Source of the DNA: an uncultured Tropicimonas sp.
Lineage (GTDB): Bacteria; Pseudomonadota; Alphaproteobacteria; Rhodobacterales; Rhodobacteraceae
Assembly: GCA_947497945.1 (NCBI GenBank)
Contig: CANMIP010000009.1
Span: forward strand, 1-64,000
Direction of reading: 5' to 3'
DNA: 64,000 nucleotides
The notes under the pieces are model-generated. The model saw only the letters and a program-made list of their open reading frames with translations. It ran no database searches and was not told where the DNA came from. Shown here piece by piece: positions 54,651 to 63,444 of this stretch (its first letter is position 1; every line of letters begins with the position of its first letter). The translations under genes were made by a program, and so were the position numbers.

Positions 54651-55964
54651 TCACAGCTTGTCGCGCATCGAGTACCAGAGCATGGCAAGAACGAGCAGCG
54701 GAGACCGCAGCGCCGCGCCGCCGGGGAAGCGTGGCGTCGGCACGGCGGCCAGGGCGTCGAAGCGCTCGGCCTGTCCGGCCAGCGTCTCGGCGGCGATCTG
54801 TCCGGCCAGAGTGGCAAGCGCGAGCCCGTGGCCGGAATAACCGGAGAAGCTGAGGATATTGCCGGCGATCCGTTCGAAATGCGGCATCCGGTTCATGGTG
54901 ATTGCCAGCGTGCCGCCCCAGGCATGGCTCAGCTTGACGCCCTTGAGCTGGGGGTAGATCTCCAACAACGGTTTCATCACCTTGGCGCGGATATCGGAGG
55001 GGAAGCGGTAGCCATAGCTCTCGCCGCCGCCGAAGATCAGCCGGTGGTCGTCGGAGAAGCGGAAATAGTTGACCACGAACTTGCTGTCGGCCACCGCGTG
55101 GTTGTTGCGGATCAGGTTTTCCTGTTCCTCTGGCGACATCGGCTCGGTCGTGGCGATGAAATTGTTGATCGGCATGACGCGGGCGGCAACCCGCGGCTCC
55201 AGCCCGCCGAGATAGCCGTTGCAGGCAAGGATGACATGATCGGCGGTGATCTCTGCCGCGTCGGTCTTCACCCGCGCCGACGCCCCCTCGACAAGCTCGA
55301 CAACCTTCGAGCCTTCGTAGATCCGCGCGCCGGCCGCAACCGCCATTCGCGCCAGCCCGAGGGCGAATTGCAGCGGATCGATATGGCCGGAGCCCATGTC
55401 CAGCGTGCCGCCGTGATAGACCGGGGAGCCGACCATGTGGCGGATCTCCTCGCGATCCAGCGTGCGGATCTGCTCGTAGCCATAGTCGTCCCGAAGCTTG
55501 CGCGCATAGGCTTGGGAATGCGGAACATAGCGGGCGCGGTGGTCGGCATGGATGATGCCGTCATGGAACTCCGCCTCGACTTCAGGCGCGCGCGACAGCT
55601 CCCGCACCAGGTCAACCGCTTCGTTGCCGATCTCCCAGAGGCGACGGGCGGGCGCCTTGCCCATCATCGCCTCGAGATCGTCCTGATCGATACGCTGGCC
55701 CATTGTCGCGTGCCCGCCATTGCGCCCCGAGGCGCCGAAGCCAACGCGCTGCGCCTCCAGCACCACCACGTCATAGCCGCGCTGCCGCAGGTGCAGCGCC
55801 GCCGAGAGGCCGGTATAGCCGGCGCCGATGACGCAGACATCCGCCCTCAGCGCGCCTTCGGCGGCCGGAAACCGGGGCAGGGGCGTGGCCATCGCGGCGT
55901 GATAGGAGGCGGGGTATTCGCCCTGCACATCATTGGCGGTGAGGAGGTCGAGGGGCTGGGCCAT
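54651..55964 (-). CDS. FAD-dependent oxidoreductase (gamma-glutamylputrescine oxidase, PuuB-like)
   Basis: 437 residues. DAO-type flavoprotein: VCVIGAGYTGLSAALHLRQR near 44-63 binds FAD; GASGRNGGHATMGQRIDQ and the late GYSGHGLALATLAGQIAAET are conserved in PuuB-like enzymes. It would oxidise gamma-glutamyl-putrescine to the aldehyde. It lies in the putrescine cluster, but is separated from the other genes by a BNR gene in the opposite direction. Confidence 0.86.
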   Translation of the reverse strand: MAQPLDLLTANDVQGEYPASYHAAMATPLPRFPAAEGALRADVCVIGAGYTGLSAALHLRQRGYDVVVLEAQRVGFGASGRNGGHATMGQRIDQDDLEAMMGKAPARRLWEIGNEAVDLVRELSRAPEVEAEFHDGIIHADHRARYVPHSQAYARKLRDDYGYEQIRTLDREEIRHMVGSPVYHGGTLDMGSGHIDPLQFALGLARMAVAAGARIYEGSKVVELVEGASARVKTDAAEITADHVILACNGYLGGLEPRVAARVMPINNFIATTEPMSPEEQENLIRNNHAVADSKFVVNYFRFSDDHRLIFGGGESYGYRFPSDIRAKVMKPLLEIYPQLKGVKLSHAWGGTLAITMNRMPHFERIAGNILSFSGYSGHGLALATLAGQIAAETLAGQAERFDALAAVPTPRFPGGAALRSPLLVLAMLWYSMRDKL

Positions 55965-56067
55965 GTCATGCGCCTTTGCTGGGGCCGGATCGGGCGGCGG
56001 GAAACTGCCCTAGGTGGTGTCTCGGCGGCCATGTTATCCTGCGCCAATTACGCGCGAAGAGGATATC

Positions 56068-57231
56068 ATGGCTGTCACATTGCTTGTCGGAACCACCAAG
56101 GGGGTCTTCTTGCTCGATGCGAGCGAAACGCGGGAAGACTGGACGATACGAGGGCCGTTCTGCGACGGCTGGGGGATCAATCACGTGATCGGGGACGCGT
56201 CGAGCGGTGCGATCTGGGCCGCGGGCGGCGGCCAGTGGACGGGCGCCGGTGTCTGGCGTTCGCTGGATCACGGCGCAAGCTGGCAGGTGAGCCAGTTCTC
56301 CAATGGCGGCTTCAACGACTGGATCGAGGCAAACCCGGAAGAGGCGGCGAGTCTCGGCATTGAGAAACGGCCGCCCGCGCCCTTCGACGGGCAGATCGAG
56401 GCGCTCTGGTCGCTGGGACAGGGGCATGGGCGTCTCTATGCAGGAAGCAAGCCCGCGGCGCTCTATGCAAGCGAGGATGACGGCATCTCCTGGGCGCCTG
56501 TTTCCGGGCTCAGCGAACATCCGACGCGGGAGAGCTGGCAGCCGGGCGCGGCCGGGCTGGTGTTGCACACGATTGTCAGCGACCCGGACGCGTCCGAACG
56601 GCTTTGGGTCGGTATCTCTGCCGCAGGTGTCTTTGCCACCGAAGATGGCGGGGCGAGCTGGGAGCGGCGGGTGCGGCTGTCCAACGAAGGGGGCGGGGCG
56701 GACCATGCCTCCCATCCCGGCCATTCGCATGACCCGCTGGCCGAAGAGGGCACCATCGGTTTCTGCGTCCACAATATGGGCCGCGCCTCGGATGGCACGC
56801 TCTACCAGCAGAACCACCACGGCGTTTTCCGCAGCGGCGATGGCGGACGCAGCTGGCGCGATGTGACGGCGGGGCTGCCCTCGACCTTCGGCTTTCCGAT
56901 TGCCGTGCATCCGCGCGATCCGCGGACCATCTGGACGCTGCCGCTCAACGGCGATGATATCGGCCGCTACCCACCGGACGCCTCTGCCGCTGTTTGGCGT
57001 TCGCGCGATGGCGGCGAGAGCTGGGAGAAATGCCAGGACGGGCTGCCGGTCAAAGACTGCTTCTTCACCGTGCTGCGGCAGGCGATGGCGACCGATGGCG
57101 GGACGCCCGCGGGCGTCTATTTCGGGACCAATAGCGGCTCGGTCTTTGCCTCCCTGGACGAAGGAGACAGCTGGCAGGCGGTGGCGGAGCATCTGCCGAC
57201 GGTGTTGAGCGTCGAGGTCTTGGAACGCTAG
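56068..57231 (+). CDS. BNR/exo-sialidase-like beta-propeller protein
   Basis: 387 residues from the ATG at 56068 (AGAGGA upstream). At least four Asp-box-like motifs: SLDHGASW, SEDDGISW, TEDGGASW, SGDGGRSW, SRDGGESW and SLDEGDSW. No signal peptide, so cytoplasmic. Such WD40/YCF48-like propellers are common in bacterial genomes; the function is not known. Located between putrescine catabolic genes, perhaps by chance. Confidence 0.8.
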   Translation: MAVTLLVGTTKGVFLLDASETREDWTIRGPFCDGWGINHVIGDASSGAIWAAGGGQWTGAGVWRSLDHGASWQVSQFSNGGFNDWIEANPEEAASLGIEKRPPAPFDGQIEALWSLGQGHGRLYAGSKPAALYASEDDGISWAPVSGLSEHPTRESWQPGAAGLVLHTIVSDPDASERLWVGISAAGVFATEDGGASWERRVRLSNEGGGADHASHPGHSHDPLAEEGTIGFCVHNMGRASDGTLYQQNHHGVFRSGDGGRSWRDVTAGLPSTFGFPIAVHPRDPRTIWTLPLNGDDIGRYPPDASAAVWRSRDGGESWEKCQDGLPVKDCFFTVLRQAMATDGGTPAGVYFGTNSGSVFASLDEGDSWQAVAEHLPTVLSVEVLER

Positions 57232-57328
57232 CTGCGGTTTGTCCCCTGGCACGCTCGACGGGTCGACATGAATCGAGAAGGGCAGCGCCCAGCCGTGGGC
57301 GGGGAGAAAGACCCCGCCCGGGAGGGCG

Positions 57329-57363
57329 GTCCCTCGGGAATTGCGGCGCAATTCCCGAGGGAC
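57329..57363. repeat. Perfect 16-bp-stem hairpin between convergent genes
   Basis: GTCCCTCGGGAATTGC, three-base loop GGC, then its exact complement. A second hairpin, GCCCGGCC-TGC-GGCCGGGC, lies at 57402-57420. With no T runs, they may act as bidirectional terminators between the BNR gene and the aminotransferase gene. Confidence 0.7.
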
Positions 57364-57428
57364 GACAGTCGATTTCTCGCAATCGCTGATAGTCAAGGGC
57401 TGCCCGGCCTGCGGCCGGGCGAACGGTT

Positions 57429-58820
57429 TCACTTGTAGAGCCCTTTTTCCTTGATCTCCGCCAGAGTCAGGTCGAGCGCCTTGACGGCGCGCTCCATCAA
57501 CGTGTCGACATCGGATTTGTTCAGCAGAAGCGGCGGCGCGATGATCATCCGGTCGCCGACATGGCGCATGATCAGATTGTTGTCGAAGCAATGCCCGCGT
57601 GCGACCAGCCCGACCGTGCCCTTGGGCGCCGCGAAAGGCGCGCGGGCCGCCTTGTCCGGGGTCATGGCAATCGACGCCATGAAGCCCTTGATCTTCGCTT
57701 CGCCGACCAGCGGGTGATCGGCCAGAGCTTCCCATTTCTCCTTGAGATAGGGGCCGGTGACCGAGGCGACGTTCTCCACCATATTCTCCTCTTCGAGGAT
57801 GCGCAGGTTCTCCAGCGCCACGGCGCAGGAGACCGGGTGGCCGGAGTAGGTGTAGCCATGGTTGAAGTCGCCCGCCTCGGCGACCGTATTTGCCACCTCG
57901 TCGCAGACGATGGAGGCGCCGATGGGGGCGTAGCCGGAGGAGAGCCCCTTGGCGACGGTCATGATGTCGGGGCGAATGTCATAGGTCTGCGAGCCGAACA
58001 TCTGTCCCGTCCGCCCGAAGCCGCAGATCACCTCGTCGGCAATCAGCAGGATCTCGTGGGCGTCACAGATCTTCTGGATCTCGGGCCAGTAGCTGTCCGG
58101 CGGGATGATCACACCGCCCGCACCCTGGATCGGCTCGGCGATGAAGGCGGCAACGTTGTCCTCGCCCAACTCGGCGATCTTCGCCTCAAGCTCGCGGGCG
58201 CGCATCAGGCCGAATTCCTCCGGGCTCATCTCGCCGCCTTCGGCATACCAGTTCGGCTGGCCGATATGGACGATATCGGCAATCGGCAGCCCGCCCTGTT
58301 CATGCATCGGTTTCATGCCGCCAAGCGAGGCGCCGGCCATGGTCGAGCCGTGATAGGCGTTTTCGCGGGAGATGATCACCTTCTTCGTGGGCTTGCCCTT
58401 CGCGGCCCAGTAATGGCGCACGAGGCGGACATTTGTGTCATTCGCGTCCGAGCCGCCGGAGGCATAGAAGACGTGGTTCAGGTCGCCCGGCGCCATCTCC
58501 GCGAGCTTCCGGCTCAGCGCGATGACCGGCACATGCGTGGTCTGGAAGAAGGTGTTGTAATAGGGCAGTTCGCGCATCTGGCGGGCAGCGACATCGGCGA
58601 TGCTGTTCCAGCCATAGCCGATATTGACGCACCAGAGCCCCGCCATCGCGTCGAGGATCTGGTTGCCATCGGTGTCGGTCAGCGTCACGCCCTTGGCCGA
58701 CTTGATGATCCGTGCCCCCGTCTCGGCCAGCTCGGCGCCGGCGGTAAAGGGATGCATATGGTGCGCCGAATCCAGCGCTTGCAGTTCGGCGGTGGGCAGG
58801 TGGTTTGTAAGCATGTTCAT
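57429..58820 (-). CDS. Class III aminotransferase (putrescine-/polyamine-pyruvate type, SpuC-like)
   Basis: 463 residues. HVFYASGGSDANDTNVRLVR, the PLP Asp in LLIADEVICGFGRTGQMFGS and the Lys in TVAKGLSSGYAPIG. The N-terminus ELQALDSAHHMHPFTAGAEL is typical of polyamine:pyruvate transaminases. Likely acts on putrescine or gamma-aminobutyrate in this cluster. A second Met two residues in is an equal start. Confidence 0.88.
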   Translation of the reverse strand: MNMLTNHLPTAELQALDSAHHMHPFTAGAELAETGARIIKSAKGVTLTDTDGNQILDAMAGLWCVNIGYGWNSIADVAARQMRELPYYNTFFQTTHVPVIALSRKLAEMAPGDLNHVFYASGGSDANDTNVRLVRHYWAAKGKPTKKVIISRENAYHGSTMAGASLGGMKPMHEQGGLPIADIVHIGQPNWYAEGGEMSPEEFGLMRARELEAKIAELGEDNVAAFIAEPIQGAGGVIIPPDSYWPEIQKICDAHEILLIADEVICGFGRTGQMFGSQTYDIRPDIMTVAKGLSSGYAPIGASIVCDEVANTVAEAGDFNHGYTYSGHPVSCAVALENLRILEEENMVENVASVTGPYLKEKWEALADHPLVGEAKIKGFMASIAMTPDKAARAPFAAPKGTVGLVARGHCFDNNLIMRHVGDRMIIAPPLLLNKSDVDTLMERAVKALDLTLAEIKEKGLYK

Positions 58821-58836
58821 GGGGCAGTCCTCTCTG

Positions 58837-60207
58837 TCAGGCGTTCAGCAGCAGGTGCTGACGCTCCCAGGGCGAAATTTCACGTTTATATTCATCATGT
58901 TCAGCGTGCTTGATGTCCGAGTAGAGCTGACAGAACTCGGCGCCGAGTACCTCGCGGACCTCGTGGTCGGCGTCGAACAGCGCCAGCGCATCTGCGAGGC
59001 CCGCAGGCAGGTTCGAATCGCTTTCATAGACCTCGTGCAGCGCGATGGGTCGGGGGGCGACCTTGTTCACCATGCCGAGATAGCCGCAGGCGAGGCTTGC
59101 CGCGATGGCGAGATAGGGGTTGGAATCGATCCCGATCACCCGGTTCTCGACCCGCCGCGCAATCGGCTTCGAAATGGGAATGCGCAGGCCGGTTGTCCGG
59201 TTGTCGCTGCCCCATTCGAGATTGGTCGGCGCGCTCATGCCTTCGGCGTTGAAGCGCCGGAAGGAATTCACATAGGGCGCCAGCAGCGGCACCACGGAGA
59301 TCATGTATTTCTGGCTGCCGCCGATGAAATGGTGGAAGGCGTCGGTCGCCTCGCCTGCCGCATCGGAGAAGATATTGTTGCCGTCCAGATCGACGATGGA
59401 TTGGTGTATATGCATCGCCGAGCCCGGCTCGTCCCGCATCGGCTTGGCCATGAAAGTGGCGAAGACACCGTTCTTCAGTGCCGCTTCGCGGATCGAACGC
59501 TTGAAATAGAAGACCTGGTCGGCCTGTTTCAGCGGGTCGCCATGCAGCAGGTTGATCTCGATCTGCCCGGCGCCGCCTTCCTGGATCACGGTATCGATCT
59601 CCAGCCCCTGCGCCTCCGCATAGTCGTAGATCGTGTCGATCACCTCGCCATATTCATCCACCGCGACCATGGAATAGGCCTGCCGGGACGCGCCCTTGCG
59701 CCCGGTCCGCCCCAGCGGCGGTTCGATCGGTTCGTTGGGGTCGGTGTTCGGCTTGGTGAGGTAGAATTCCAGCTCCGGCGCCACGACCGGCTTCCAGCCT
59801 TTCTCGGCATAGAGCCCGAGCACACGCTTGAGCACATTGCGCGGCGAAATCGGCAGCGGCTCGCCCTCGCGGGTCTCCATATCGCAGATCACCTGAAGCG
59901 TCGCGTCATCGGCCCAGGGCGCGGCCGAAGCCGTGGCCATGTCCGGGCGCAGGACAACGTCGCGCTCCAGCCACTGGTCCTCGATCTCCATGTCGACATA
60001 TTCGCCCGAGATCGTCTGGTAGAAGAGCGAGACCGGCAGGAAGAACGTCTCTTGCGGGTCGAACTTGTGGCTGGGCATCGCCTTGCCGCGCGACATGCCG
60101 ACCGTATCCGGTATGATCGCCTCGACCTCTTCCAGCCGACGCTCGCCGAGATAGTCGAGAAACGCCTCGGGCAGTTCGGTGATCCAGCTTTTGCGGTGGC
60201 GCGACAT
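58837..60207 (-). CDS. Gamma-glutamylputrescine synthetase-like glutamine synthetase
   Basis: 456 residues. GS fold: APELEFYLTKP, QEGGAGQIEINLLHGDPLKQ, GSAMHIHQSIVDLDGNNIFS and IDSNPYLAIAASLACGYLGM. The absence of the adenylylation loop and the match with putrescine genes on both sides favour the PuuA branch over ammonia-fixing GlnA. It would ligate glutamate to putrescine. Sixteen bases upstream of the aminotransferase gene, so co-transcribed. Confidence 0.87.
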   Translation of the reverse strand: MSRHRKSWITELPEAFLDYLGERRLEEVEAIIPDTVGMSRGKAMPSHKFDPQETFFLPVSLFYQTISGEYVDMEIEDQWLERDVVLRPDMATASAAPWADDATLQVICDMETREGEPLPISPRNVLKRVLGLYAEKGWKPVVAPELEFYLTKPNTDPNEPIEPPLGRTGRKGASRQAYSMVAVDEYGEVIDTIYDYAEAQGLEIDTVIQEGGAGQIEINLLHGDPLKQADQVFYFKRSIREAALKNGVFATFMAKPMRDEPGSAMHIHQSIVDLDGNNIFSDAAGEATDAFHHFIGGSQKYMISVVPLLAPYVNSFRRFNAEGMSAPTNLEWGSDNRTTGLRIPISKPIARRVENRVIGIDSNPYLAIAASLACGYLGMVNKVAPRPIALHEVYESDSNLPAGLADALALFDADHEVREVLGAEFCQLYSDIKHAEHDEYKREISPWERQHLLLNA

Positions 60208-60276
60208 GGCTGTGTTCCTGCGAATTTGCGGAGTTTTGGTGGGCGAGGTCTCGTCGCCGGCCTATTGCTCGGAATT

Positions 60277-60286
60277 TATGATCAAA
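60277..60286. promoter_or_regulatory. Candidate regulator site before the puuA-like gene
   Basis: TATGATCAAA, within the imperfect palindrome AATTTATGATCAAATT (60273-60288). It matches the TTTGATCAAA site on the other side of the GntR gene except at one position on the reverse strand. Confidence 0.4.
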
Positions 60287-60298
60287 TTCTGCGAGCTG

Positions 60299-61048
60299 TC
60301 AATCGGCGCCGGGGAGGGCTGCTGTTTTCTCCGTTTCCTGCATGGATTCGCGAATCTGATCGAGTCCCTGGGCAATGTCCTGTTCGATTGCTGCCTGAGT
60401 TTTGAGCGCTTCGCCTGCCGCGAGTGCATCCAGCGCGACATGGTGCTGATCCGGGAGATTCGAGGTGCCGTAACGTCCACAGACGATCCGCAGCGAGGGC
60501 CCGACCCGTAGCCAGAGCCCCTTTGCCAGGGTCTCGAGGACCTCCGCATCGGCGCGCGCATAGAGGCAGAAATGGAACCGATAATTCTGTTCGAGATAGC
60601 CGCGCACATGGCCCCTCTCGATCGCTTCGTCGATTCTGCGGTCAATGGCCGTCAGCTCCGAAATCAGGCTGGAGTCGGTCTTTTCTGCAGCTCTGCGGGC
60701 AAGTTCCGGCTCAATCGAGAGTCGCGCGAAAGCGATTTGTTCCAAGTGGCTGGCCGTCAGGGCCGGCACTGTCAGCCGCCGGTTCCCGCGCGCTTCCAGC
60801 GCCCCTTCCGCCGTCAGACGCCGGATCGCTTCGCGCACCGGCGTCATGCCCGCGCCCAGCCGCTCGCGCAGCCCCATGATCGTCAGGGGCTCTCCCGGTT
60901 CGACCTCGCCGAACAGGATCATGTCCCGTAGACGCCGATAGATCGCCTGATGTTCTGGTGTCTTTGCCTCTTGCGCGGTCACTGTCCTTGCCTTTTTCTT
61001 GATCACGCGGGTCCGGTCTGGGAACAACCGGAAACGTGGGGCTTGCAT
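60299..61048 (-). CDS. GntR-family regulator (FCD type) of the putrescine cluster
   Basis: 249 residues from the ATG at 61048; a GTG near 61006 (VIKKKARTV) would make a more usual N-terminus. Winged helix PEHQAIYRRLRDMILFGEVE, MGLRERLGAGMTPVREAIRR; FCD domain with FHFCLYARADAEVLE and DQHHVALDAL. It lies between the puuA-like and the potF-like genes and likely controls both. Confidence 0.87.
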   Translation of the reverse strand: MQAPRFRLFPDRTRVIKKKARTVTAQEAKTPEHQAIYRRLRDMILFGEVEPGEPLTIMGLRERLGAGMTPVREAIRRLTAEGALEARGNRRLTVPALTASHLEQIAFARLSIEPELARRAAEKTDSSLISELTAIDRRIDEAIERGHVRGYLEQNYRFHFCLYARADAEVLETLAKGLWLRVGPSLRIVCGRYGTSNLPDQHHVALDALAAGEALKTQAAIEQDIAQGLDQIRESMQETEKTAALPGAD

Positions 61049-61087
61049 TCTTCGTCATTCTTGGGAAGCATGCTCTCAAACGCAAGG

Positions 61088-61097
61088 TTTGATCAAA
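61088..61097. promoter_or_regulatory. Candidate operator upstream of the potF-like gene
   Basis: TTTGATCAAA, a perfect 10-base palindrome in the divergent promoter between the GntR gene and the polyamine-binding protein gene. Paired with the similar site at 60277. Confidence 0.45.
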
Positions 61098-61143
61098 TAA
61101 AAAACCTGGGCAATGGCCCGACACTCAAAACAGGGGATGACAC

Positions 61144-62229
61144 ATGAAACGGAATATCGCGATCTTGACGCTTTCGGTCTCGGCGCTGGCCTGCGCAGCG
61201 GCGGCCGATGAGGTCCGGGTCTACAACTGGTCCGATTACATCGACGAGGACCTGCTGGAGAAGTTCGAGACCGAAACCGGTCTGGAGCTGATCTATGACG
61301 TCTTCGACAGCAACGAAGTTCTGGAGACCAAGATGCTCGCGGGCGGCTCGGGTTACGATGTCGTCGTGCCCTCCGCAACCTTCCTGCAACGCCAGATCAC
61401 GGCCGGTGCCTTCCAGAAACTGGACATGGAGAAACTGCCCAACCACGCCAACATGTGGGAAGTGGTCGCCTCGCGCACCGAGCAATACGACCCCGAGAAT
61501 GCCTATTCCATCAACTACATGTGGGGCACGACCGGCATCGGCGTGAATGTCGGCAAGGTCAGGGAAGTGCTGGGCGAGGACGCCCCCATCGACAGCTGGT
61601 CGCTGGTCTTCGATCCGGCGAACATGGAAAAGCTGGCCGAATGCGGCGTCTATTTCCTCGACGCTCCCACCGAAGTAATTCCTGCCGCACTCGGCTATCT
61701 CGGACATGATCCGGACAGCCACGACCCCGACGTGATCCAGAGCGCTGAAGGGCTCTTCCTCGGCGTGCGCCCCTATATCACCAAGTTCCACTCGTCCGAG
61801 TATATCAACGCGTTGGCCAATGGAGATATCTGCGTTGCCGTCGGCTGGTCCGGCGACGTGCTGCAGGCCCGCGACCGTGCAGACGAGGCCGATAACGGCG
61901 TCGAGATCGCCTATCACGCGCCGAAGGAAGGCGCCCAGATGTGGTTTGACCAGATGGCGATCCCGGTTGATGCGCCGAACCCGGACGGCGCCCATGCCTT
62001 CCTCAACTTCATCATGGATCCCGAGAACATGGCTGCGGCGTCGAACTACGTCTATTACGCCAATGGCAACCTTGCCTCTCAGGAATTCCTGGTGGAAGAC
62101 GTGAGCGGCGACCCGGCGATCTACCCGGATGCGGCAACGCTGGAAAACCTCTTCACCACCACGCCGTACCCGGCCAAGGTGCAGCGCGTGGTGACCCGGC
62201 TCTGGACCGCGATCAAGTCTGGCGTCTGA
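61144..62229 (+). CDS. Putrescine/polyamine ABC transporter substrate-binding protein (PotF-like)
   Basis: 361 residues. Signal peptide MKRNIAILTLSVSALACAAA with AAA-D cleavage. The mature part begins EVRVYNWSDYIDEDLLEKFE, the PotD/PotF signature; VYNWSDYID, VVVPSATFLQRQ and WGTTGIGVNVGKV are conserved ligand-site regions. Periplasmic putrescine capture. Confidence 0.92.
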   Translation: MKRNIAILTLSVSALACAAAADEVRVYNWSDYIDEDLLEKFETETGLELIYDVFDSNEVLETKMLAGGSGYDVVVPSATFLQRQITAGAFQKLDMEKLPNHANMWEVVASRTEQYDPENAYSINYMWGTTGIGVNVGKVREVLGEDAPIDSWSLVFDPANMEKLAECGVYFLDAPTEVIPAALGYLGHDPDSHDPDVIQSAEGLFLGVRPYITKFHSSEYINALANGDICVAVGWSGDVLQARDRADEADNGVEIAYHAPKEGAQMWFDQMAIPVDAPNPDGAHAFLNFIMDPENMAAASNYVYYANGNLASQEFLVEDVSGDPAIYPDAATLENLFTTTPYPAKVQRVVTRLWTAIKSGV

Positions 62230-62239
62230 TTCGATAGCG

Positions 62240-62262
62240 GCCCCGCGGTTCTCCCGCGGGGC
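62240..62262 (+). terminator. Hairpin between potF-like and potG-like genes (attenuator)
   Basis: GCCCCGCGG, five-base loop, CCGCGGGGC, followed by TTCTCCCTCCC. Fourth example in this window of a hairpin directly after a binding-protein gene. Confidence 0.75.
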
Positions 62263-62285
62263 TTCTCCCTCCCGGAAGGAAGCCC

Positions 62286-63434
62286 ATGTCCGATCCCGTT
62301 TCCGCGACGCCACCCGTCTTCGCCCCCTGGGACGATCCGTCCGAGACACCGCTGATCCATTTTCAGAATGTCACCAAGCGGTTCGGCGATTTCACGGCGA
62401 TCGACGACCTGACGATCGACATCTACGAGAAGGAATTCTTCGCCCTTCTCGGTCCGTCCGGTTGCGGCAAGACCACGCTGATGCGGATGCTGGCGGGCTT
62501 CGAGACACCGAGCGAGGGGGTGATCAATCTCGCGGGCAAGAACATCGTCTCCGTGCCGCCGAACAAGCGGCCGGTGAACATGATGTTCCAGTCCTACGCG
62601 CTTTTCCCGCATCTGACCGTGGCGCAGAATATCGCCTTCGGGCTGGAGCGCTCGAAGATGCCCAAGGACAAGGTCGGCGCCCGCGTGGACGAGATGCTGA
62701 AGCTCGTCCAGCTTGAGAAATTCGGCGGTCGCAAGCCGCACCAGATCTCCGGCGGCCAGCGTCAGCGCGTGGCGCTCGCGCGCAGCCTCGCCAAGGCGCC
62801 GAAGCTGCTGCTGCTCGATGAACCGCTCGGCGCGCTCGACAAGAAACTGCGCACCGAAACCCAGTTCGAGTTGATGGAAATCCAGGAAAGCACCGGTACG
62901 ACCTTCGTCATCGTCACCCATGATCAGGAAGAGGCGATGACCGTCGCCTCCCGCATCGCGGTGATGGATCACGGCCGCATGGTGCAGGTCGACACGCCGG
63001 ACCGGATCTACGAGACGCCGAACAGCGCCTACGTGGCCGATTTCATCGGCGATGTGAACCTGATCGAAGGCAATGCCGCCTCCCATCACAAGGATGGCAA
63101 GATCGAGATCCACTGGCGCGAGGGCGAGCCGCCCGTTGTCGGCACGCCGATGGTGCCGATCGAGGACGGCACGCGCTGCACCTTCGCGATCCGGCCAGAG
63201 AAGGTGCATATCTCCAAGGAGCATCCCGAGGGGAAGGCCAATATCCTGCATGGCAAGATCCTCGACATCGCCTATCTCGGCAATATCTCGACCTATCATG
63301 TCGAACTCCCCAATGGGCATGTGGTCAAGGCCCAGAGATCGAACAGCCTGCGGATCGAGCGGCGAAAATTTACCTGGGAGGACGAGGTCTGGCTCTGGTG
63401 GACGGACACCGCCGGCGTCGTGTTGACAGCGTGA
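62286..63434 (+). CDS. Polyamine ABC transporter ATP-binding protein (PotG-like)
   Basis: 382 residues from the ATG at 62286 (GGAAGGAAG upstream). Walker A GPSGCGKTT, signature ISGGQRQR, Walker B LLLLDEPLGALD, switch His in VTHDQEEAM, then a C-terminal TOBE domain (RCTFAIRPEKVHIS). Confidence 0.94.
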   Translation: MSDPVSATPPVFAPWDDPSETPLIHFQNVTKRFGDFTAIDDLTIDIYEKEFFALLGPSGCGKTTLMRMLAGFETPSEGVINLAGKNIVSVPPNKRPVNMMFQSYALFPHLTVAQNIAFGLERSKMPKDKVGARVDEMLKLVQLEKFGGRKPHQISGGQRQRVALARSLAKAPKLLLLDEPLGALDKKLRTETQFELMEIQESTGTTFVIVTHDQEEAMTVASRIAVMDHGRMVQVDTPDRIYETPNSAYVADFIGDVNLIEGNAASHHKDGKIEIHWREGEPPVVGTPMVPIEDGTRCTFAIRPEKVHISKEHPEGKANILHGKILDIAYLGNISTYHVELPNGHVVKAQRSNSLRIERRKFTWEDEVWLWWTDTAGVVLTA

Positions 63435-63444
63435 GGGCGAAGCA

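Noticed and set aside
53595-56363. A 922-codon open frame on the plus strand across dinB and the flavoprotein gene
   Set aside because: It is antisense to two genes with clear catalytic motifs and has the Arg/Gly/His-rich composition of a GC-driven shadow frame.
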